Made by a program: the position numbers and the translations under genes
Assembly: GCA_963701015.1 (NCBI GenBank)
Contig: OY969556.1
Coordinates: 124,001-188,000, forward strand
Length of the DNA: 64,000 nucleotides
Direction: 5' to 3'
Origin: MFD09286-c1 sp963701015
GTDB lineage: Bacteria; Bacteroidota; Bacteroidia; Bacteroidales; DTGW01
The notes under the pieces: generated by a model
What the model saw: the letters and a program-made list of their open reading frames with translations, nothing else
What the model was told of the DNA's origin: nothing
Database searches by the model: none
Shown: positions 19,494 to 29,031 of the stretch, piece by piece
How positions within the stretch are numbered: position 1 is the stretch's first letter
How the letters are laid out: each line of letters starts with the position of its first letter

Positions 19494-21221
19494 TTAGTGG
19501 TGTTTATTTAATTTGCTTCTTTTTCTGCTATAAGCAAAATATATAATCAAACCAATTATCAACCAAATAATAAACCTCATCCAATTGGTTATTCCAAGTT
19601 CGGTCATGAGGTAAAAATTTGCCAGAAGACTTATAACCGGAATTAGTGAAAGCTTTCTGGTCAAACAGAAATATGAAATGATTATTGCCGAAATTAAATA
19701 AATTAATAAAGGAATTTTATGTTGCAATAAACTCCAGGAAGAATTAAAATGCAGGAATTCCATTAATCCAGATTTATTAAAATACAAGGTGAGCAAAATT
19801 ACAATTGTCCATAATGGAATAATGTAGTATTGGCTATTAATATATGGGATTTTAAAAGCATTTTGCTTGTTAAGTTCTTTTTCGTTCAAAAGCAACACTC
19901 CGCCTGATACCAATATAAAAGCAAACAAGGTTCCAATACTTGTTAAGTCAGTAACCTCGGTAATATTTACGAACATTGTTGGAATTGCGACTGCTATTCC
20001 TGTTATAATAGTTGCAAATGCAGGTGTTCTATATTTTACATGTAATTTCGAAAATATTTGAGGTAATAATCCATCACGGCTCATGCTCATCCAGATTCTG
20101 GGTTGACCGACTTGAAAAACCAACAAAACTCCTCCCATTGCTATTATTGCACTTAAAGCTACTATACCCGAAAGCCATGTTAAGTGAAGCTTATGAAATA
20201 CATATGATAATGGATCCCCAACATTTAATTCACTATATTTTACCATTCCAGTAAGTATCAGACTGATAATAATATATAGCACAGTTGTAATTAAAAGTGC
20301 ATAAATCATTGCTTTTGGCAAATCTCTTTGAGGGTTTTCGCATTCTTCGGCAGTTGTAGAAATTGCATCAAAACCAATATATGCAAAAAACACGCCCGAT
20401 ACTCCTTTTAGCACACCTCCAAATCCATTTGGCATAAATGGATTCCAATTTTTTGGGTTTACGTAAAATGCACCAATGCCAATAACAATTAATAATACAA
20501 ACACTTTTAACAAAACCATTATATTAGAAGCAACTTTACTTTCATAAATACCTACATAAACCAACCATGTAATAAGGAAAACTATTGAAAATGCAGGCAA
20601 ATCAATTATAATTGGCACATGGAATATTTTTGGTGCAAATTGCCATGCATTCCATTGTTGATGTAAATATTCAGGAACCGCATTTAAATGAACTCCTGAG
20701 TTTAATAAATGTTGAACAATATGAAATCCTGCATGTGCCGATCGGTAATCCATAGACAAAAAATCAGGAAAATGGATACCAATTCCCAGTAAAAGTGAAG
20801 TGAAGTAATCCGACCAGGAAATGGCAACAGCAATATTGCCAACCGCATATTCCATAATTAAATCCCAGCCAATAATCCAGGCAATTAGTTCTCCAAAACT
20901 TGCGTAAGCATAAGTGTATGCACTTCCGCTTATTGGAATTGCCGAGGCAAATTCTGCATAACAAAGTGCTGAGAAACCACATGCAATGGCAGTAAGTAAA
21001 AATAATAGAGAAACTGCAGGGCCACCATTAAAAGCGGCTGTTCCAATTGTACTAAAAATACCGGCACCAATAATAGCAGCTATACCAAATGAAGTTAAAT
21101 CACGGACTTTTAAGTCGCGCTTCATTTGCACTTTTTCGTTGGAATTAAAATTAGTCGAAAGTATGTGCTCGATGGATTTTTTTCGGAATAATTCGTTCAG
21201 TTTCAAAATTAAAAATTTCAA
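19494..21221 (-). CDS. APC-family amino acid permease (CAT/YfnA-like)
   Basis: A polytopic inner-membrane amino acid transporter of the amino acid-polyamine-organocation superfamily, 575 residues with about 12-14 hydrophobic segments. The first TM has the helix-breaking GIAAIIGAGIFSTIG signature that binds substrate in APC proteins, and YAYASFGELIAWIIGWDL and VFFAYIGFDAISTTAEE are typical of the cationic amino acid transporter branch. It is a monocistronic minus-strand gene, separated by 171 bp from the kinase downstream and by 196 bp from the divergent pssA. The preferred amino acid is not predictable. Family call secure. Confidence 0.9.
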   Translation of the reverse strand: MKFLILKLNELFRKKSIEHILSTNFNSNEKVQMKRDLKVRDLTSFGIAAIIGAGIFSTIGTAAFNGGPAVSLLFLLTAIACGFSALCYAEFASAIPISGSAYTYAYASFGELIAWIIGWDLIMEYAVGNIAVAISWSDYFTSLLLGIGIHFPDFLSMDYRSAHAGFHIVQHLLNSGVHLNAVPEYLHQQWNAWQFAPKIFHVPIIIDLPAFSIVFLITWLVYVGIYESKVASNIMVLLKVFVLLIVIGIGAFYVNPKNWNPFMPNGFGGVLKGVSGVFFAYIGFDAISTTAEECENPQRDLPKAMIYALLITTVLYIIISLILTGMVKYSELNVGDPLSYVFHKLHLTWLSGIVALSAIIAMGGVLLVFQVGQPRIWMSMSRDGLLPQIFSKLHVKYRTPAFATIITGIAVAIPTMFVNITEVTDLTSIGTLFAFILVSGGVLLLNEKELNKQNAFKIPYINSQYYIIPLWTIVILLTLYFNKSGLMEFLHFNSSWSLLQHKIPLLIYLISAIIISYFCLTRKLSLIPVISLLANFYLMTELGITNWMRFIIWLIIGLIIYFAYSRKRSKLNKHH

Positions 21222-21417
21222 AAATTAAGATCACAAATATACCTATTTCAGTAAATTGGCTCGAATTGCCCGAAAATAATAAATTTATTATCAATGCATC
21301 ATAAATTTTAATAATTTTGGCTTCCTTTTTCTAACACATCACTTATTGTGTAAAATTTAATAAAACTAAATAAGTAGTTTAAACATGCTGGTAACCACTA
21401 ATTAATTCTTGTTTCGA

Positions 21418-22161
21418 ATGAAAATTATAAAAAATATCCCTAATTTATTAACAAGTTTAAACCTTGTATTTGGCTTTATTGCTATTTTGATGGCTTTTCA
21501 ACCTGACTGGCTGAGGTACTCACCTTATTGTATTTTTATAGCACTTTTATTTGACTATTCCGATGGATTTGCGGCACGCTCTTTAAATGCGTTTTCTGAA
21601 TTCGGTAAGCAACTCGATTCACTCTCTGATTTGGTAAGTTTTGGCGTTGCACCAGGAGTTTTGGTGTATCAATTGTTGCAATTTAAATTACTAGCTGATT
21701 ATAATGGCGATAAGACTGTAATTGCATTTTTATTTGTTTTGCCGGCTTTAATACCTGTTTTTTCAGCTATACGGCTTGCTAAATTTAATTTAGATGAAAG
21801 ACAATCAATGTCATTTGTTGGGTTACCTACACCAGCAAGTGCATTACTTATAGCATCATTAACAATGGTTTATTTTTCATCAAAAGATATTTGGGTAAAG
21901 GATTTTATTCTTAATAAATATTCAATAATAATGATTGTTATAATTGATAGTTTTTTAATGGTATCGGAAATCCCCATGTTCTCGTTTAAAATAAAATCTA
22001 AACTGTCTATAAAAAATTATGCACCACAAATTATTTTTATATTAATTTCTATTATTTTATTAATTTCCTTAAAGTTATATGCTTTTCCATTGTTGATTTG
22101 CCTTTATGTTGTTATTTCAATCTTGAATAATTTTTTTGGACAAAAAACAATACAACATTAA
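21418..22161 (+). CDS. pssA: CDP-diacylglycerol-serine O-phosphatidyltransferase
   Basis: A membrane enzyme that transfers a phosphatidyl group from CDP-diacylglycerol to serine, the first step toward phosphatidylethanolamine. The CDP-alcohol phosphotransferase signature DGxxAR(x8)GxxxDxxxD is complete in DGFAARSLNAFSEFGKQLDS and the following LSD. About 247 residues with roughly eight hydrophobic segments, normal for the short Bacillus/Bacteroidota-type PssA. I place the start at the ATG at 21418; a TTG at 21409 is in frame but less likely. No phosphatidylserine decarboxylase gene is adjacent in this window. CDP-alcohol transferases with other acceptors share the motif, so the exact acceptor is inferred from the family. 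Confidence 0.87.
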   Translation: MKIIKNIPNLLTSLNLVFGFIAILMAFQPDWLRYSPYCIFIALLFDYSDGFAARSLNAFSEFGKQLDSLSDLVSFGVAPGVLVYQLLQFKLLADYNGDKTVIAFLFVLPALIPVFSAIRLAKFNLDERQSMSFVGLPTPASALLIASLTMVYFSSKDIWVKDFILNKYSIIMIVIIDSFLMVSEIPMFSFKIKSKLSIKNYAPQIIFILISIILLISLKLYAFPLLICLYVVISILNNFFGQKTIQH

Positions 22162-22338
22162 TTAGAAATTAAAACGATATTTTACATTTTTGTATTATTT
22201 TAATATTTTTATAACAATAATTCACAAAGGTTATATTTATATCGATTTAAACGATTATAAATTTCAAATATTTAAATAGGAACTTATTTATAATGGTGAT
22301 ATATTAATATTTTAATTTATTATCTACGTTTCAAGTTG

Positions 22339-22346
22339 TATCTTTG
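22339..22346 (+). promoter_or_regulatory. Candidate -7 promoter element upstream of the Cys-PAS kinase gene
   Basis: TATCTTTG matches the Bacteroidota -7 consensus TAnnTTTG exactly and would start a transcript near 22353, about 20 bases before the ATG at 22374. No good -33 TTTG lies at the usual 19-21 bp upstream, so support is partial. Confidence 0.35.
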
Positions 22347-22373
22347 TATTACAATTTAGTCAGATATTAACCT

Positions 22374-23540
22374 ATGTTTTCCGAAGATAATTTTCATACC
22401 ATTGCATCAAGTGAAATGCAAGAATTTAATGAAGACTTAATGACTTTTTTCAAGTCAATTGATCCGGAAAAGGCATTGCAGGATTTGTTAAATTCATTGC
22501 CATATGCTGCGGCAATATTAAATTCAAAACGAAAGGCGATATTTACCAATTATGCTTTACTTAATAAATTTGGATATAACTCAGTTGAGGAATTAATGGG
22601 TAAAAGACCGGGTGAAATTTTAAATTGTTTACACTCGGTTAATAATGGCAATCATTGTGGAATTTCAGAAAATTGTAAAATTTGCGGTGCAATGGAATCA
22701 ATTCGCAATGCGATTGAAAATAATTCTTCATCTGAACATGAAATGAAATTGACTTCAAAAATAAATGGTCTAGATGTTTCGTCGGATTTAAAAGTTACCG
22801 CAACTCCTTTACCATTGGGGGCTAAAGTTTATATGTTGTTATATATAAATGATATAAGCCATGAAAAAAGAAGAAAAGTCCTTGAAAAAATATTTTTTCA
22901 TGATGTATTAAATAAAATATCAAGTTTAAATGGTTATTTCGATTTTGTAAAAAGCAATTACCAAAAGGAATTCAAAAATGGCTTTGAAGAGCATTTTAAA
23001 AATATGAATTTATTATTAAACGATTTAACAGATGAAATTCTCGCGCAGCGACAACTTTCGGAGGCGGAAAATAATGAACTGAAAATTAAATATGAAGAAG
23101 TTCATTTGTTAAATTTATTTACAAGAGTAATTAATCAGGTACAACAATTAAGTAATCCACAAAATATTCACTTATTAATTTCACCTCAATGCATTGATTT
23201 AAGTTTTTTTTCAGATATAACTATTTTAAACAGGGTTATTACAAATTTACTGAAAAATGCATTAGAGGCTTCTAATCCTGGAGAATCTGTGACGCTTAAC
23301 TCAATTATTGAAAATGAAAATATTATTATAAGTGTTCATAATAATGCCTTTATGTTGCCAGAAACCCAATTGCAAATATTTAAACGCTCATTTTCTACTA
23401 AAGCAGATAATCGCGGACTCGGCACATATAGTATTCGATTGTTGACCGAAAAATATTTAAAGGGTAAATCTTATTTTACTTCATATCAGGAAGAAGGTAC
23501 TACATTCTTTATAAAACTACCGGTTATTCCTGTTAAATGA
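22374..23540 (+). CDS. PAS sensor histidine kinase with a four-cysteine cluster in the PAS domain
   Basis: A soluble 388-residue sensor kinase. The PAS domain covers about residues 36-165 and contains four cysteines, C85, C95, C101 and C104 (spacing Cx9Cx5Cx2C). This arrangement could hold a metal or Fe-S cluster or react to redox change. The helical dimerisation region carries a His in FFHDVLNKISSLNGYF (about residue 177). The HATPase domain shows NLLKNALEASN and RGLGTYSIRLL. There is no TM segment and no response regulator beside it. The downstream TatD-like gene starts 21 bp later on the same strand and may be co-transcribed. The kinase call is secure; the cofactor is inference. Confidence 0.85.
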   Translation: MFSEDNFHTIASSEMQEFNEDLMTFFKSIDPEKALQDLLNSLPYAAAILNSKRKAIFTNYALLNKFGYNSVEELMGKRPGEILNCLHSVNNGNHCGISENCKICGAMESIRNAIENNSSSEHEMKLTSKINGLDVSSDLKVTATPLPLGAKVYMLLYINDISHEKRRKVLEKIFFHDVLNKISSLNGYFDFVKSNYQKEFKNGFEEHFKNMNLLLNDLTDEILAQRQLSEAENNELKIKYEEVHLLNLFTRVINQVQQLSNPQNIHLLISPQCIDLSFFSDITILNRVITNLLKNALEASNPGESVTLNSIIENENIIISVHNNAFMLPETQLQIFKRSFSTKADNRGLGTYSIRLLTEKYLKGKSYFTSYQEEGTTFFIKLPVIPVK

Positions 23541-23561
23541 TTTGTCTTTATTTGCAAATCA

Positions 23562-24221
23562 ATGGAATACATTAATATTCATACGCATAATTCAAATGAT
23601 GAAGTTGAAATTATTTCTATAAAGAATTTATTTCCATTCGAATATTCGGTTGCCATAAATAATCCTAAAAAAAAGTATTCAATAGGAATTCATCCCTGGC
23701 ATATCAATGAATTAGCTGTTCAGGATGAATTACAGATAATTAAAAATGTAAGTTTATTTGAAAATATTGTCGCCATTGGTGAATGTGGAATTGATAAATT
23801 AAAGGGCAATGAATTTGAAATACAATTAAAAGTCTTTAAAAGTCAGGTTGAATTAGCGGAGTCTGTTGAGAAACCTTTGATAATACATTGTGTAAAAGGT
23901 TACAATGAGATATTGGATTTACATAATGAAATTAAACCTAAACAACCATGGGTAATTCATGGGTTCACACAAAATTTAAACATTGCAAAACAACTGGTAA
24001 AAAACGGATTATATATATCCTTCGGAAATTATATTCTTTATAATGAAAAATTCAAAGCAATAATTCAAAGTGTTCCCGTAAATCAATATTTTCTGGAAAC
24101 AGATGATTCAATGAATTCAGCAATTATGGATTTGTATAAATTTGTATCTGAAATTCGAAATGTTAGTATTATAGCTATTGAAAAGGAAATAAAGGGAAAT
24201 TTTAATAAGGTATTTAAATGA
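23562..24221 (+). CDS. TatD-family metal-dependent hydrolase
   Basis: A cytoplasmic TIM-barrel hydrolase of the TatD family, whose members act as DNases or phosphodiesterases. Metal-binding motifs appear in order: HTH near the N-terminus (NIHTHNS), AIGECGID with the bridging Glu, IIHCV, VIHGF and LETDDS. At 219 residues it is shorter than the roughly 260 residues of E. coli TatD, a length common in Bacteroidota members. Its stop overlaps the tcdA start by four bases (ATGA), which implies coupled translation. Substrate uncertain. Confidence 0.87.
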   Translation: MEYINIHTHNSNDEVEIISIKNLFPFEYSVAINNPKKKYSIGIHPWHINELAVQDELQIIKNVSLFENIVAIGECGIDKLKGNEFEIQLKVFKSQVELAESVEKPLIIHCVKGYNEILDLHNEIKPKQPWVIHGFTQNLNIAKQLVKNGLYISFGNYILYNEKFKAIIQSVPVNQYFLETDDSMNSAIMDLYKFVSEIRNVSIIAIEKEIKGNFNKVFK

Positions 24222-24946
24222 ATATGGTTGATATTGGAGATTGGAAATTGCGAACAGAATTGCAAATTGGCAAGGATAATATTGAAAAACTCCATAATAT
24301 GAATGTTTTGGTTGCAGGCTTAGGTGGTGTTGGTGCCTATGCTGCCGAAATGATTTGTCGAGCTGGGGTTGGTAATATTACAATTGTAGATGGAGATATT
24401 GTGCAAGCATCCAATATTAACAGGCAGCTGCCTTCGTTGCATAGTACGGTTGGATTTAAAAAAGCTAAGGTTATGGCATCGAGAATGAAAGATATAAATC
24501 CGCAACTTTCATTAACTATAATTGATGAATATATTAAAGATGAAGGCATGGAAGCATTGCTTGAAAAAAAATTCGACTATGTGGTTGATGCGATTGATAC
24601 ATTATCTCCAAAAAATTTTCTTATATATAATTGTGTAATTAAGGGCATACCTATAGTAAGTTCTATGGGGGCAGGTGGTAAATATGATCCTTCATTGATA
24701 AAGGTATCAGATATATCGGAGTCAAATACCTGTAAACTGGCACAAATATTGCGTAAAAGACTTCACAAACATGGGATATATAAAGGTTTTAAGGTAATAT
24801 ATTCACCCGAAGTTGTAAATGATAATTGTATTGAACTTGTCGAAAATGAGATTAATAAACGCTCTATAGTGGGCACAATTTCCTATATGCCGGCAATTTT
24901 TGGATGTTATTGTGCTTCGGTTGTAATTCGTGAATTATTAGAATAG
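24218..24946 (+). CDS. tcdA: tRNA threonylcarbamoyladenosine dehydratase (ThiF/E1-like)
   Basis: An E1-like adenylating enzyme that converts t6A37 in ANN-decoding tRNAs to the cyclic form ct6A. The nucleotide-binding motif GLGGVG is at residues 34-39 and is followed by the family-typical YAAEMICRAGVGNITIVDGD and the NRQLPSLHSTVG segment with its catalytic Arg. The IDTLSPK and SSMGAGGKYDP segments are also as in TcdA. The 242 residues are slightly short compared with E. coli TcdA (268). It overlaps the TatD-like gene by four bases and ends 9 bp from the convergent porZ. Other ThiF-family roles cannot be fully excluded, but the motif set fits TcdA. Confidence 0.88.
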   Translation: MNMVDIGDWKLRTELQIGKDNIEKLHNMNVLVAGLGGVGAYAAEMICRAGVGNITIVDGDIVQASNINRQLPSLHSTVGFKKAKVMASRMKDINPQLSLTIIDEYIKDEGMEALLEKKFDYVVDAIDTLSPKNFLIYNCVIKGIPIVSSMGAGGKYDPSLIKVSDISESNTCKLAQILRKRLHKHGIYKGFKVIYSPEVVNDNCIELVENEINKRSIVGTISYMPAIFGCYCASVVIRELLE

Positions 24947-24955
24947 TGATAAAGT

Positions 24956-27301
24956 TTAATGAACAAATAAAAGTTTAGTTACGTGTGTTTTTGTGCCGTC
25001 TTGATTTGAACAGAATACCAAATAAATTCCTGTATGGACTCGTTTGTTCAGTAAATTTTTTCCGTTCCAGACGGCCTGTCCGCCAAGAGCCTTTGTTTCA
25101 TATACCAGATTGCCCGTTATATCTGTAATTTTTACATTTGCATCGGTAATTAAACCAGTAATATAAATATCTCCTGTATATTCAGGTCTCACTGGATTTG
25201 GATAAACATACACTTTGCCAAAATCATCCAAACCTTCAATTGCATTTCCTCTATAGCCAATAAGGCCATTATCTGTTGCAAAATATACTTCACCGGAAAT
25301 TTTATCAATTGCGATATCCAAAATTGTATTTGAAAACAGAGGACTATTTGTAGCTGAGAAATGAGATATAACATTTGTTCCATCGGAAGAAACTAAATAT
25401 GCTCCTGAGTTTTGTGTGCCAAACCATTTACGATCTCCTCCATCAACAGCAATTGCATTAATTCTTTCTGTTTCTAATAAATAGGTTGCTGCACTTTTAC
25501 CTTTTACTATTGGAACCAAAATTTTAGCAGCTGATGATGCTCCATTGGTGGCAACATTAGTTGGGTCGCTAAGTCTTATTGGTCCTGCATCTGTACCAAA
25601 CCAAATATTTCCAGTTTTATCTTCAGCCATGCAATATATATTGTTTGAAGTAATAAGTGATGCAACACTACCAAAGTTAAATGAAGTTTGAATATCGTCA
25701 GCATTATTATCAATAGTGCTATTATAATTGTAAACTATAACGGTAGTTGAGCTTGTAAGTGTCATCCATAATTGGCCTATGCTTGAAGCCAATAACCCAT
25801 TTATGTTAGGGTTGTTTGTAATGTTGAAACTGTGCCATTTTCCACTTGAAGTTAATACATTTAAAGCATTTTTAGATTGGGCCGATGCACACCATAGATT
25901 CCCACTTGCATCAAAAGAAATACCAGCAATTTGATAGCGATGTAATATATTATCACTTACCCAAGGTTGAATGGTGCTATTTGTTTTGTCAATTGTTGTA
26001 AAATTACCATTGTTATACTCAATTAACCCCCATCCCCATGATGCCATAAATACCCTGTTGGGATTATTTGGATCAATCTTTACATTTACAATATCTCGAA
26101 TTGGGTTTAATAATGCAGTATTATCTGCATCAAAGCATGTCCAAGAATTATTCGAAAATGATTCAACGCCATGATTATTGTATTCCCAATCAACCCAATC
26201 GGAAGTTGGAGAACCAGCGGCTGTCCAAATTGTTCCATTATTGCAATCTACTTTATATGCATCAGGAAAAACAGGACTATCCGGTGAAATATTATTCAGT
26301 CCATTACCTTTGCTATCAAATTCCAAAAGAGTACGGATTTGATCAGCGACCCAGGTATTTTCATTGTTGTCAATATCAGCGTAAACCGGAGAGCTTCCTC
26401 CACCAATTTGAGAAATATTTAAATTTTTATCAATTCCAATTACATTATAACCAGCAACTACAATTGCTTTATCACCCGAGGCATTTAAAGATCTGATTTT
26501 ATTGCTATAATTCGATATTGATATTTGTTGCCAATTTGTTCCATCAAAAGTCATTAAACTGTCTGAAACCGCATAATTACTGTTTTTGTAAATAGCAAAA
26601 ACCCTACCCGGGATACATTTTATTCCATTACATTCATAGTTGTATCCTGTAAAGTTCTTCATCAAATTCCAGTTTGAATAATCAACTAATAAATCATTAT
26701 TATATGATGCCCTGAAAATGCCTTTTGCTGTGGCAGCGTAAATAAAATTTCCGTCAGTGCATACATCATTTACTTTATTTACAGTGCCATCACTTGATGG
26801 ATAATATGTATCACCAAATTGGAGAGAATTTAAGTTCAATATTGTTATACCATATCCACATGCCAAATATGCCATGCCATTATAAATATAAATTGAATTA
26901 ATTCTTCTGTCAGTTATAGTTATTTTGTTTTTTATATCAGGTTTATTGGTTATTGTGCTTTTTTTTATGATATCAATATTTGAATTGATATAAGCAATTA
27001 TCAATGCATCGTTTTGTGGGTCGTAAGCAATTGAAGAAATACCAACATCATTTAAACCTTGAATTTTCGAAATTTTATTAATGCTTTTATCATTTACATC
27101 ATAATAAAAAAGGCTATTGGCTGTAGTGCAATATATTTTATTACCAGCGGTAACAACTTGCGTTGCTATTTTATAAGGTAAGTAGTCGTTCCATGCTCCA
27201 ACTTTAGTTATAGCATTCAGTTCAAAGTTTAATATTAAACTGAAAAATAACGATAAAGCTAAAAATTTGGTCATTATAAAATATTTAAATTTTTTGGCCA
27301 T
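24956..27301 (-). CDS. porZ: PorZ-like type IX secretion protein with double beta-propeller and C-terminal sorting domain
   Basis: A surface protein of the type IX secretion attachment complex; in Porphyromonas gingivalis PorZ delivers anionic LPS to the PorU sortase. The 781-residue protein has a signal peptide (about residues 1-29), then propeller-like repeats with YY-type and WFGT-type blades (DKTGNIWFGTDAGPIRL, DRKWFGTQNSGAYLV). It ends in an 80-residue T9SS C-terminal domain starting at VYPNPVRPEYTG and ending THVTKLLFVH. The size is close to that of P. gingivalis PorZ. The first segment GAWNDYLPYKIATQVV is characteristic of the family. It is a single minus-strand gene. Other T9SS genes are not in this window, but the gene implies that the organism has the system. 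Confidence 0.88.
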   Translation of the reverse strand: MAKKFKYFIMTKFLALSLFFSLILNFELNAITKVGAWNDYLPYKIATQVVTAGNKIYCTTANSLFYYDVNDKSINKISKIQGLNDVGISSIAYDPQNDALIIAYINSNIDIIKKSTITNKPDIKNKITITDRRINSIYIYNGMAYLACGYGITILNLNSLQFGDTYYPSSDGTVNKVNDVCTDGNFIYAATAKGIFRASYNNDLLVDYSNWNLMKNFTGYNYECNGIKCIPGRVFAIYKNSNYAVSDSLMTFDGTNWQQISISNYSNKIRSLNASGDKAIVVAGYNVIGIDKNLNISQIGGGSSPVYADIDNNENTWVADQIRTLLEFDSKGNGLNNISPDSPVFPDAYKVDCNNGTIWTAAGSPTSDWVDWEYNNHGVESFSNNSWTCFDADNTALLNPIRDIVNVKIDPNNPNRVFMASWGWGLIEYNNGNFTTIDKTNSTIQPWVSDNILHRYQIAGISFDASGNLWCASAQSKNALNVLTSSGKWHSFNITNNPNINGLLASSIGQLWMTLTSSTTVIVYNYNSTIDNNADDIQTSFNFGSVASLITSNNIYCMAEDKTGNIWFGTDAGPIRLSDPTNVATNGASSAAKILVPIVKGKSAATYLLETERINAIAVDGGDRKWFGTQNSGAYLVSSDGTNVISHFSATNSPLFSNTILDIAIDKISGEVYFATDNGLIGYRGNAIEGLDDFGKVYVYPNPVRPEYTGDIYITGLITDANVKITDITGNLVYETKALGGQAVWNGKNLLNKRVHTGIYLVFCSNQDGTKTHVTKLLFVH

Positions 27302-27400
27302 AATTCAATCAGACTAATTAAAAATTGTTATTTGACTTTTATAGGATTATCTTTCGATTCAATAAATTTAACAAACGAATTTACCATAAAAATATTGTTC

Positions 27401-28012
27401 TTAAATATTGTTGGTACTTAATAAGTAGCCAGTCAATTTATTAATTGCTATTGCCCTATGACTGATGGAGTTTTTAAGTTCTAAATTCATCTCGGCAAAT
27501 GTATTAATATAGCCATTGGGTATAAATACTGGATCGTATCCGAAGCCAAGTAATCCTCTTTTTTCTTCAATTATTTTTCCTTCAACTTTCCCTTCAAAAT
27601 ATTTAATATCACCATTTTCAATTAAGCAAATAATTGTTCGAAAAGCAGCATTCCTGTTTTGTTTGCCTTTTAGTTCTAATAGAAGCTTTCTAATGTTAGC
27701 TTCAGACCTCTCATCTTTTGGAACATTTGGTAAGTCAGATTCGCTATATCGTGCTGAATAAACACCTGGCTGGCCATTTAATACTTCAACTTCAAGGCCG
27801 GTATCGTCGGCAAAGCAATTCACCTTGTAATTATCGAAAATATATTTTGCTTTTTGTAATGCATTTCCTTCAAGAGTGTCTTGATCTTCAGGAATTTCAT
27901 CAAAACATTTTAAATCGTTTAATGAAACAAGTTGAATTTTATGGCTTATAATTGCACTTATTTCTTCGAGTTTATGCATATTATTAGTAGCAAAAACCAG
28001 TGATTTCATCAT
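27401..28012 (-). CDS. rdgB: Non-canonical purine NTP pyrophosphatase (ITPase, RdgB/HAM1)
   Basis: A cytoplasmic house-cleaning enzyme that hydrolyses dITP, ITP and XTP to monophosphates, keeping deaminated purines out of DNA and RNA. The 203 residues match the family. The N-terminal FATNNMHKLEEI motif, FADDTGLEVEVLNGQPGVYSARY, and the C-terminal FGYDPVFIP and SHRAIA motifs are all present. Two adjacent ATG codons (28012 and 28009) are both usable starts. It lies 99 bp from the porZ start and 74 bp from the universal stress gene upstream; a terminator-like hairpin sits in that gap, so it is probably transcribed separately. Confidence 0.93.
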   Translation of the reverse strand: MMKSLVFATNNMHKLEEISAIISHKIQLVSLNDLKCFDEIPEDQDTLEGNALQKAKYIFDNYKVNCFADDTGLEVEVLNGQPGVYSARYSESDLPNVPKDERSEANIRKLLLELKGKQNRNAAFRTIICLIENGDIKYFEGKVEGKIIEEKRGLLGFGYDPVFIPNGYINTFAEMNLELKNSISHRAIAINKLTGYLLSTNNI

Positions 28013-28033
28013 AATTTCATTATAAAAAGTAAA

Positions 28034-28052
28034 AACCCCGAAAACCGGGGTT
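28034..28052 (-). terminator. Rho-independent terminator after the universal stress protein gene
   Basis: A 7-bp perfect stem (AACCCCG / CGGGGTT) with a 5-base loop. On the minus strand it is followed by a T-rich run (complement of the A-run at 28022-28035). It lies 35 bp past the stop of the universal stress gene, in the right orientation to end that transcript. Confidence 0.75.
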
Positions 28053-28086
28053 AAAAGTATAATAATTAAAAATAGATTTCGCAGAA

Positions 28087-28923
28087 TTAACTTCCTGATG
28101 CACTAAACCCTCCAACAAAAATTTTTGGTTTGGGGTTTACAACCATAACTGGAATTTTTGCTTCATTCGCAATAATATATTGTTCCGAAGGTCCCATAAC
28201 ATAATCAGCAAAAGTTATAGCTTTTGAAGTCATAATTAAAATTACATTTGCATTTATGCTTTCAGCATATTCAATGGTTTCCTTAGCAAAATCGATTTTA
28301 GTACCTATAGCTTTTATTTCAAATTTTATATTGGTGTTTTCGAAATATTTTTTAGTGAAAACTATATTTGAATATATTTTTCTTTTAAATGTATGGTCAG
28401 AAACAATTGGGTGCACAATATGAATTTTCGATTTGTATATATTACATAAATAATGTGCCCATTTAATTTTTTCTTTATTTTCTTTTTTGAAATCAATTGG
28501 GAAAACGATATTATCCATTTTAGTCGTTTCGGGCATTTTGTGAACAACCATAAACGGGACACGGCTTCCCCTGATTACTTTAAGCGCCCAGCTACCGGTT
28601 ATTTTTTGCAATCCCCTAATGCCATGGGTACCCATAATTACAAGTTCGGTATTACCTTCCGATGCGTAATTGCTTATAGTTTTAAAAATATTCCCTTTCA
28701 GTACAACTATTTTCGGTTTTTTCTTGTAATTTTCATAAAGTTTATCAGCTACCTCAAACATTTTTGTTTGCATAGGTTCAATTTCATTATCAGATTTTAC
28801 AATGTGTAAAATAGAAATGTCCATATCGAGAATATTTGAAACATTAACGGCATATGCAAATGCATATTCACACTTATCTGTAAAATCCCAAAGTACTAAA
28901 ATTGTGCGGGCTTTATTATCCAT
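28087..28923 (-). CDS. Universal stress protein, tandem UspA domains
   Basis: A 278-residue cytoplasmic protein with two UspA-type alpha/beta domains (about residues 7-145 and 148-272). The first starts TILVLWDFTDKCEYAFAYAV and contains the ATP-loop-like MGTHGIRGLQKITGS (G-x2-G-x9-GS). The second begins NIVFPIDFKKENKEKI and ends PVMVVNP. In other bacteria such tandem proteins respond to starvation or anaerobic stress, often binding ATP. Monocistronic on the minus strand, divergent from the cyclase receptor gene across a 108-bp AT-rich spacer that probably holds both promoters. Confidence 0.88.
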   Translation of the reverse strand: MDNKARTILVLWDFTDKCEYAFAYAVNVSNILDMDISILHIVKSDNEIEPMQTKMFEVADKLYENYKKKPKIVVLKGNIFKTISNYASEGNTELVIMGTHGIRGLQKITGSWALKVIRGSRVPFMVVHKMPETTKMDNIVFPIDFKKENKEKIKWAHYLCNIYKSKIHIVHPIVSDHTFKRKIYSNIVFTKKYFENTNIKFEIKAIGTKIDFAKETIEYAESINANVILIMTSKAITFADYVMGPSEQYIIANEAKIPVMVVNPKPKIFVGGFSASGS

Positions 28924-29031
28924 ATTTAAGTTTTTGTTGGTTCAAATTTATAAACTGATTTAGAAATATAGTATTTTTGATATGAAAAAATTATCAATTC
29001 AATGTTAAAGCCCTAATTTATAAATAATATT

